64,000 bases of DNA. Source: Arthrinium phaeospermum (lineage: Eukaryota > Ascomycota > Sordariomycetes > Amphisphaeriales > Apiosporaceae). Below are positions 58,180-64,000 of the stretch, piece by piece; position 1 is the stretch's first letter, and the number at the start of each line of letters is the position of its first letter. The stretch is taken from positions 3,162,001-3,226,000 of the forward strand of contig QYRS01000005.1 of NCBI GenBank assembly GCA_006503535.1, written 5' to 3'. The translations under genes and the position numbers were made by a program. The notes beneath the pieces were generated by a model, which was not told the origin of the DNA, did not search any database, and saw only the letters and a list, made by a program, of their open reading frames with translations.

Positions 58180-58573
58180 GCAGCACGTTTTCCTTGCGGT
58201 TGGGCCCATCGATATGTAAATCCATGGTTAATCTTGCGGCTCCCCCAAAAGTCCGTACATATATTCCAGGATAGATCCTTGTTTTCGTGAGGCTAGTTAG
58301 TGTTTGACGTGAACGCTGAGAGGCTCACGCGAAGTCATATGAGATAAGTCCTAATTTATTCATCAAGATTGCAATCGCGAAGGTTCAACCCGAAATCGAT
58401 ACTAAGATGGGATGGGCAGGTCATTAGCAAGGTTCGTCCCGTCACGATCTCATTAGAATTAGAGTTAATTCGGCCCAACTTCGACTCGCTAGCTACATGA
58501 ACATTTGAGACCACTTCCCATCTAAATATTCGGTGTAATCTGCCGAAGCGGCCACGAAAGGAATGCAACAATA
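58180..58573. other. convergent intergenic region
   Basis: 3' flanks of two convergent genes, AT-rich. Nothing recognised. Confidence 0.5.
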
Positions 58574-60244
58574 CTAGACGGGCGTCTTGGCCATGACCTT
58601 GAACGGATGCGCCTCCGTGTTATACACAAAGTAGTTCTTATGCTCCCCGCTCCCGGCCGTCTTCTCGAACCCGACGTCCCACTCGCCCTTGTTTTCGGCC
58701 TGGATCAGGTACTGGTACTTGAGCGTCTCAGCCAGCATAAAGCTTTGCATGATGCTGCCGCGGATACCGCCGCCGTCCTCTTTCAGGACATTGCTAATCG
58801 ATCCGAAGCCGCCGGGGACGCGCATGGTGCGGTTCTGCGCCAGCGTGTAGGCCCAGGCCACGTCGCGCCAGTAGGCGTCCCCCGTCCACTGGTGCGCGTA
58901 GTACCAGCTCTCGACGGCCTCGGGGGCCTGGCCGGCGGCGGTGTAGTAGTCCTGCAGGTAGTAGCCGGCGCGCTCGTAGTAGGCCGTCTGGTTGGCGTAC
59001 TCGGGATCGGTCTTGAGGGCCTCGACGTCCCAGCTGTACAGCGCGGGGCCGATGCCGGCGGCGGTCTGCCGGTACCCGTTGGCGCACCACTCGCTGAAGT
59101 TGAGGCCGTAGGGCAGCCAGTCCGGGCGGTTGAGGGCCGTGCTGCCCATGATGAAGGTGCTGCCGATGAAGCAGGCGAGGGACTCGCTGTAGTTGACCTG
59201 CTGCGTTCCCGTGAAGGCGGTGGCCATGGTCAGGTCCGGCCGCGACGTCGGGTGAGAGAGCAGGTGGGCAATGGTCGAGTCGGCCGCCTTGGTAAAACGT
59301 TCGCCGTAGTGGGCGTACTTCTCCGGGTCGTAGACGTACATCTTGACCAGGTACTCGTAGGCCGAGTCGTTGCCCGAGACCCAGCCGCCGTACTGGTCGA
59401 GGATCTCGCCCGTCTCGCAGCTGAAGTTGCCGCCCGTCAGGCCCGGCCAGACCTCGGACGAAGGGGTCAGCCAGTAGCTCTCCGTCTTCTGCGCCAGCTC
59501 GCCGTACTGCGGGTCGCCAGTCAGGTCCGAAAGGTGCTGCCACTCGAGCACGAGAGTGCCCATCTCGGCCAGGCCGGCCGTCTGAGTGCCGTCGGCCATC
59601 TGGGCGGCGTCGGAGAAAGTCTGATTCTCGATAAAGAGCTGGCCCACGGGGATGCCCGACGTCGTGTTGAAGGCGAACTTGAGCGTGTTGGCCAGGGTCT
59701 TGGCCTGGCTGAGCAGCGTCTCGACGTTGGTGGCGTTAACCTTCAAGTGGCTAAAGGGCCCCTTGAGGAGGTCATAAGACGACAGCAGGCCACCGAGGTA
59801 GCGGATGTTGGTCTCGAAGAGACTTACCACGCTGGGCTCTGGGGTGTTGGTCTTGGTGAAGTCGATGGTGGGGATGTACTCCAAGATGGTGTTGACGATG
59901 TCTGTCTGCTCCATGATGATGGCAGTATCCAGGCCGTCGACGGCTGTGGCTCCCCAGCCGTTGCGGTCGTCCGAGTAGTTGCCGTACAGGGGTCGCAGGG
60001 AGTCGTGAGGGAACACTTTGGAGTACGCGCCCCAGGCAAATCGGAACATTTCCACTACGGCCTCGGCGCGGATGGTCTGGTTGGTCTCGAATCCCGTGTA
60101 GTCATAGTCGGATCCTCGCTGCTTGGGGTACGCCAATGCTGCGCTGGAAGCCTCGTCGGCAGGGGCCGAAAGTGCACCTGGAACGAGATGTCCTAGCACG
60201 GCAGCATAGGATGCCAGCCGTAGGGCTGACTTAACGCCCATCAT
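58574..60244 (-). CDS. secreted class I alpha-1,2-mannosidase (GH47)
   Basis: Single exon, 556 residues. A signal peptide (ALRLASYAAVLGHLVPGALS) starts the protein. GH47 motifs are clear: FRFAWGAYSKVFPHDSLRP, NGWGATAVDGLDTAIIM with the acidic catalytic region, and PSVVSLFETNIRYLGGLLS. Later segments are QSFMLAETLKYQYLI and the terminal VYNTEAHPF, whose Thr coordinates the calcium. These enzymes trim alpha-1,2-linked mannose from N-glycans; secreted or Golgi forms are common in fungi. An upstream in-frame ATG at 60322 exists, but a TATA-like TATATTAA (minus strand, 60348-60355) lies only about 26 nt before it. The transcript should therefore start near there, and 60244 (MMGVKSALRL) gives the better signal peptide. 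Confidence 0.92.
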   Translation of the reverse strand: MMGVKSALRLASYAAVLGHLVPGALSAPADEASSAALAYPKQRGSDYDYTGFETNQTIRAEAVVEMFRFAWGAYSKVFPHDSLRPLYGNYSDDRNGWGATAVDGLDTAIIMEQTDIVNTILEYIPTIDFTKTNTPEPSVVSLFETNIRYLGGLLSSYDLLKGPFSHLKVNATNVETLLSQAKTLANTLKFAFNTTSGIPVGQLFIENQTFSDAAQMADGTQTAGLAEMGTLVLEWQHLSDLTGDPQYGELAQKTESYWLTPSSEVWPGLTGGNFSCETGEILDQYGGWVSGNDSAYEYLVKMYVYDPEKYAHYGERFTKAADSTIAHLLSHPTSRPDLTMATAFTGTQQVNYSESLACFIGSTFIMGSTALNRPDWLPYGLNFSEWCANGYRQTAAGIGPALYSWDVEALKTDPEYANQTAYYERAGYYLQDYYTAAGQAPEAVESWYYAHQWTGDAYWRDVAWAYTLAQNRTMRVPGGFGSISNVLKEDGGGIRGSIMQSFMLAETLKYQYLIQAENKGEWDVGFEKTAGSGEHKNYFVYNTEAHPFKVMAKTPV

Positions 60245-61059
60245 GACTGTTTGTTGGCTGATGAACCCGTCGTCGCACAGATCCAGCAAGTTGTGGATGT
60301 GTAGAGACGGCCATCCCATCATAGACCGGCAGGTGCGGTGGCACCGGTTAATATACCGCTGTCAGATAGGGGGGCGGATCGTCCGTGACCAGCCACCCTG
60401 CTGCATGAAATATCGCCTAGATAAACTTTGCTGGGGTTAGCAGGCTAGTCAGGTCCGCGAGATTACAGAATGCTACAGACTCATGCACGTTGCCGGGATC
60501 CCCCGCACCAGACCACCACCACCCGTCACCCCGCCATCTCATCCCATCCCCCGCTCGTCACAGACGTGGATGTTCGGCCTTCAATCAGGCACAGAAGAAA
60601 GGGGCAAAGTTCCTGTAGAGTCTGTTTCGAAATATATCTGCATACCGCATCGTTTCATGCTTGCTTTTGATGCGGCATGGTCGGGGTAATTGATTGTTGG
60701 ATGGGTGAACGACATTGGGGGGTAATTGGTCAATTAAAATTGAGTTCCGTATCTGCAAGCATTCAAGTCTGCGCAGGCTTGGCAGGCCTATATACGACGC
60801 TCTGGGTTCGGATGAACTCTGGTCCTATACACAAGACTTTCTCCTTGCTTTGCACATGCCGCCCGTACCCAGAAGGAAAACGGAACCGACCATTGACTCC
60901 TCAGCTGATGTGGTGGGAAAAGCAACTACTCGAAGCCATATGGACGACTCATGGACGACTCATGGACGACTGCGAACTCTGTTCATCCGAACATTTGATT
61001 GAAACTCAAGTCGGTATATAGACTCCCCTTTGATATAGCCCGTAAAGATGGGTGGACTG
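60245..61059. other. intergenic region
   Basis: Promoter of the mannosidase gene with a TATA-like element at 60348-60355. It also holds an 11-bp triplicated word (ATGGACGACTC) at 60940-60971. No gene recognised. Confidence 0.5.
60348..60355 (-). promoter_or_regulatory. TATA-like box of the GH47 gene
   Basis: TATATTAA on the minus strand lies about 104 nt upstream of the ATG at 60244. Its position argues against the alternative start at 60322. Confidence 0.4.
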
Positions 61060-62305
61060 TTACATCAAATGCGATGTCGAAACAGCGAAGGTGACAACGC
61101 TGCAAGCCACAACTATCCCCGGGCTCAGATAACGATCTCCGGCAGACGATGATCTGGCCCCGGGCGGCGTCTTACTTGCTGCTCCTCCTGCCCCAGACCC
61201 GGACCCGGACCCAGATCCAGAGGAAGCCGGCCTGGTGAAGTTGCGGAAGAAGTCCTGCATGATCTGGCTGGCTTGGATATGCGTGGGGACATCGCCGGCA
61301 GCCAGCTGCGAGAAGTTGATTTCGGTGGACGGCCAGGCGTGTTCTATCCGTAGGCACACGCGCTTGTCAGTACTATAATCGCATCAAGTGAAGGGGGTGT
61401 CTTTGTCTGGCCATACTCATCGTGTCAACCTTGTAGTGCTGCAGCACCCCCTGGGCGCCCCGGCAAGTCCACGTGAGGTGGTGCACCGTGTCATTGAAGC
61501 TGTCCTGCTGTTCCGGTGGCGTCTGGCAGCCGTTGCGCTTGGCCCACCACGAGAGCCTGGAGATTCGTAAGCTGAGTGTCTCGGTGAGGAGAAGTCTCTG
61601 TACTTACCAGTCAGCAATCGGGGGTTCGTATCCCCCCTCGCCCTGCCCGCCGTCGTAGAATACGCTCTCATCGGCACCGCCATGAAACTCGAGGATCGGC
61701 GTCAGATCACGCGCGGGTTTGCACCCGTCGTCGGGACCATGGGCATCCGTATAGTACGCCCCCGCAACGGGCGCGAGCGCCGCGAACTCGCCGCCCACCG
61801 TGTCGTTGCAGGCGAGGGCGCCCAGGAAGCCGGCGCCGTTGGACATGCCCGTCGCATAAACACGGGCGCTGTCGACGCAGTAGCGTGTCCTCAGGTCGGC
61901 CAGTAGGTCATGCGTGAACTGCAGGTCCTGCGCGACCGTCGCCTTGGAGTAGTTGGCGCCCGCCCAGGCCATGTCGACGCCGTTGGGGTACACGACGATC
62001 TTGTCCGACGCGAACTCGTCCAGGCGGGTGTCGGCTGCCAGGAACAGGCCGATGCCCGGGTGGCCGTGGTACCCCACCAGCACCGGGTACTGCTGTGTTG
62101 CGGCGTACTTGTCTGGCAGGTGTACCGTGTAGCTCCGGACCATGCCGCTGCTCGTCAGCAGGTGGGGCAGCGACGACGAGATGTCGGCGGGCTTGCCGCA
62201 ACCTGATAGGTCTCCATCCGTGTAAATACCGTCATCCCGAGTTGCCAGGGTCGAGACGGTGGCGGCTGCGAGGCCAGGGAGCAGAAGCAGCTGTTTCCAA
62301 CCCAT
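61060..62305 (-). CDS. GPI-anchored CE1-type esterase (feruloyl/acetylxylan esterase-like)
   Basis: Three exons, 62305-61608, 61556-61417 and 61343-61060, give 373 residues. A signal peptide (MGWKQLLLLPGLAAATVSTL) precedes GCGKP, the first-Cys motif of this family. The oxyanion region is VGYHGHPG, the nucleophile lies in ATGMSNGAG, an acidic residue follows in EFHGGADESV, and the catalytic His is in MKHAWPST, whose reading depends on the second splice. ADWLSWWAKRNGC spans intron 1 as in relatives. These enzymes release ferulate or acetate from plant cell-wall polysaccharides. The C-terminus adds a Ser-Gly repeat linker (SGSGSGSGSG) and a hydrophobic tail after AGD, predicting GPI anchoring, which is unusual for a family normally secreted free. 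Confidence 0.85.
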
Positions 62306-63253
62306 TATGTCTTTCAAGTTATGTTGAAGCACTGGAAGAGGTGGATTTCGCCATCTCTTGGTAGAGAGAGAAAGACAGACGTAGCCGCATGGTGAAATGC
62401 GAAATGTGACGTCGACCATGGAATTCAAATATAGGATGCACGCCAATAACATGACGTCCCCGATCGTGCCGCTGGCCGCAGATGCGCCTGGTGTGAGTCG
62501 ATGTGACTCTGCCCTGTGGCCGGCGCATTTTACGTCATGCGGGTTGGCGAAGCTGGTGACCTGGGCGCGGGGTTGGTAGCCCCTGAAACTCTGTCCCAGG
62601 CGGGCAGTGTGATTGATTGGCTCTGCAAACTTGTCTTACTTCGGTTCAGTGCCAATCAACCCAGTCTCCCGGTAGAACGACAACAAGAGCACATCAGGTC
62701 ATTCACAGGCATCTCGAAACTCCCAAGAGGCCAAATTAAATAGTCGGCTTCTGCCATTGTCGAGACGAAAAACTGGCATCAAAAATCAGGTCCGGGACAC
62801 GAGCTTTCGGCACTTGACAGCGCGCCGGGGCGATGCGGGGCAATTGTCCAGCAGGGTGTGTGTCGCACCCAGAGCCAGCAACACCTCCAGCGGCTGTGTC
62901 AACTTTCACTCGCAATGGCGCGTACATCCAGAACATGGGCTACGAATGGCTGGAAAAGCTGAATCAAATTCATCATCAGCGCCACCTGATGGTCCCTCAC
63001 AATGCCCCCCTGGCGACAAGCGCCGAGCACCCGGACCGACGCAGCCCAAAACTTTTGCATCTTTTTCATGTGAGTATAGCACGGCGCGTGTATCCACTCG
63101 CTATCGGTTTGCTCACAATGCCTCAATGGCCTTTTTGAAATGACTGAATGCTATCATGTTGGCCAAAGGCCTTTCTGAGGGCAGTTGTAACACCCGTACG
63201 TTGTAAGCTGATCAGGCAAAATGCAGCCATCTCTGGCGCTCTCAAGCTTCTGA
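62306..63253. other. intergenic region
   Basis: Short frames on both strands without motifs. No gene, repeat or RNA recognised. Confidence 0.45.
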
Positions 63254-64000
63254 TCACCGTCGACACGCAATGCCTTGAAGCTCGTCGTACCAATACCGAT
63301 ACCCCAGCGCTCCTTCCGACTCCACGTACGGCCGCTCATGCGACTCGTCGAAAGCATCCTTCTCAACTCCGAACCCGTAAGCAATGCTCCGACCATCATG
63401 GAACATGTGCGGGCACGGGTTCTCGCCGCCGCGGTAGAGAAAGTCATCCGCGCTGGCCCAGCAGGCCCGCCCTTCTATCATAGCCTGTTCGGCGTGCTCG
63501 CCGATGGTCAACTTGACGGTGCGCCAGGGCAGCTCGTCGCGGATCCGCTCCAGTAAATGGCCCATGCTCTCGGGGCGCCTAGTGGCAATACTGGTGTCGC
63601 TGTTGTCGATTCCGTTGCCGGCGTTGTTATTGTTGCTGCTTTCCGCCTCGGGTTGGCTCGGATAGAGCAGATTGATGATGTGACCGAAATATCCGTTTCG
63701 CATCGACGGAGTAGTAAGATGGTTGCTGTGGTTGGTGTTATTCGTGGTGTGCTGGGCGAGCGCAGGGCGCTCCTTGATGAACCAGAGGAAGCTCAACTCG
63801 ACCTCCTCGAGCGAATCAATCGGGAGGTCGGCCAGGGTCTGTAGCAAATCGTCCGCGCGCACATAAAACCCAGCCATGCTGAAGTGCCGCACGCAGGCCA
63901 GGCTGGCGGGAGTGAAGATGGTCCTCAGCGGGACGGGGGAGACGATCCCGTCGTAAGCCAACTCCCCGGCCACATCGGCATTGCGGATGCTAAGGGACTG
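63254..64000 (-). CDS. F-box/LRR-like protein, 3' part only (runs off the window)
   Basis: An open frame enters from beyond position 64000 and ends at the stop at 63254-63256; about 248 C-terminal residues are visible. It begins SLSIRNADVAGELAYDG, a leucine-rich-repeat-like strand seen in the C-terminal half of fungal F-box proteins. Then come ACVRHFSMAGFYVRADDLL and VELSFLWFIKERP. An Asn/Ser-rich insert follows, and the end is a Trp/Tyr-rich segment (ALGYRYWYDELQGIA). No intron is needed in the visible part. The start, any F-box and the full length lie outside the window. Substrate recognition for ubiquitin ligase is the family role, not shown here. Confidence 0.6.
   Translation of the reverse strand, partial: QSLSIRNADVAGELAYDGIVSPVPLRTIFTPASLACVRHFSMAGFYVRADDLLQTLADLPIDSLEEVELSFLWFIKERPALAQHTTNNTNHSNHLTTPSMRNGYFGHIINLLYPSQPEAESSNNNNAGNGIDNSDTSIATRRPESMGHLLERIRDELPWRTVKLTIGEHAEQAMIEGRACWASADDFLYRGGENPCPHMFHDGRSIAYGFGVEKDAFDESHERPYVESEGALGYRYWYDELQGIACRR

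Noticed and set aside
60245..60322. Upstream ATG at 60322 as start of the mannosidase
   Set aside because: It lies about 26 nt after a TATA-like box and would bury the signal peptide; 60244 fits better.
60940..60971. 11-bp word repeated three times
   Set aside because: Too short and isolated to call a meaningful repeat; mentioned only in the intergenic description.

Overview
The window is nuclear DNA of a filamentous ascomycete, most likely a Sordariomycete. Most coding genes carry short spliceosomal introns (about 44-260 nt) with GTAAGT/GTGAGT-type donors. Codon use is C-rich at third positions, and the protein families are those of Pezizomycotina: a Zn2Cys6 regulator, PEP4 protease, CYP monooxygenases, secreted tyrosinase, GH47 mannosidase, MYND proteins and ankyrin/STAND-like proteins. 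One repeat copy carries directional TpG-to-TpA changes, the trace left by repeat-induced point mutation (RIP). I cannot name a species from sequence alone.

Layout. 0.5-6.8 kb: a single-pass membrane protein with a fungal Cys domain, a RIP-damaged poly-A repeat, a tiny CxxC protein, an F-box-like protein and a disordered Pro/Ser protein. 8.7-10.1 kb: vacuolar aspartic protease (PEP4). 10.9-12.2 kb: decayed MFS sugar-porter pseudogene interrupted by a 266-bp poly-A retroposon with a 15-bp target-site duplication. 13-15 kb: Zn2Cys6 regulator. 15-18.8 kb: seven-exon ankyrin-type protein. 19.9-21.5 kb: coiled-coil protein of unknown role. 21.6-23.4 kb: P450. 24.3-25.9 kb: MYND zinc-finger protein. 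26.4-29.4 kb: two SDR oxidoreductases. 32.3-33.5 kb: secreted tyrosinase. 36-37 kb: a candidate 30-residue spliced micro-gene and an RNase III-domain protein. 39-43 kb: a P450 and a secreted FAD oxidoreductase in tandem. 44.7-45.7 kb: membrane-anchored unknown protein. 46-58.2 kb: an ankyrin-subtilase protein, an orphan protein, and a 1,873-residue alpha/beta-hydrolase/degenerate-NACHT/ankyrin/Cys-rich protein. 58.6-60.2 kb: GH47 alpha-1,2-mannosidase. 61-62.3 kb: GPI-anchored CE1-type esterase. 63.3-64 kb: 3' end of an F-box/LRR-like gene running off the window.

The most notable block is 46-58.2 kb. Two very large proteins there combine ankyrin repeats with an enzyme-like domain, the architecture of fungal STAND/NLR-type proteins: a subtilisin-like protease in one, an alpha/beta-hydrolase in the other. 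In the second protein the P-loop, Walker B and sensor Arg are eroded and the nucleophile-elbow Ser is Asp. A one-exon orphan gene lies between them, divergent from the larger gene. A third ankyrin-type protein lies at 15-18.8 kb. No polyketide synthase, NRPS or terpene synthase backbone is visible, so the oxidative genes (two P450s, FAD oxidoreductase, two SDRs, tyrosinase) do not form a complete metabolite cluster here. No rRNA, tRNA or CRISPR was recognised.
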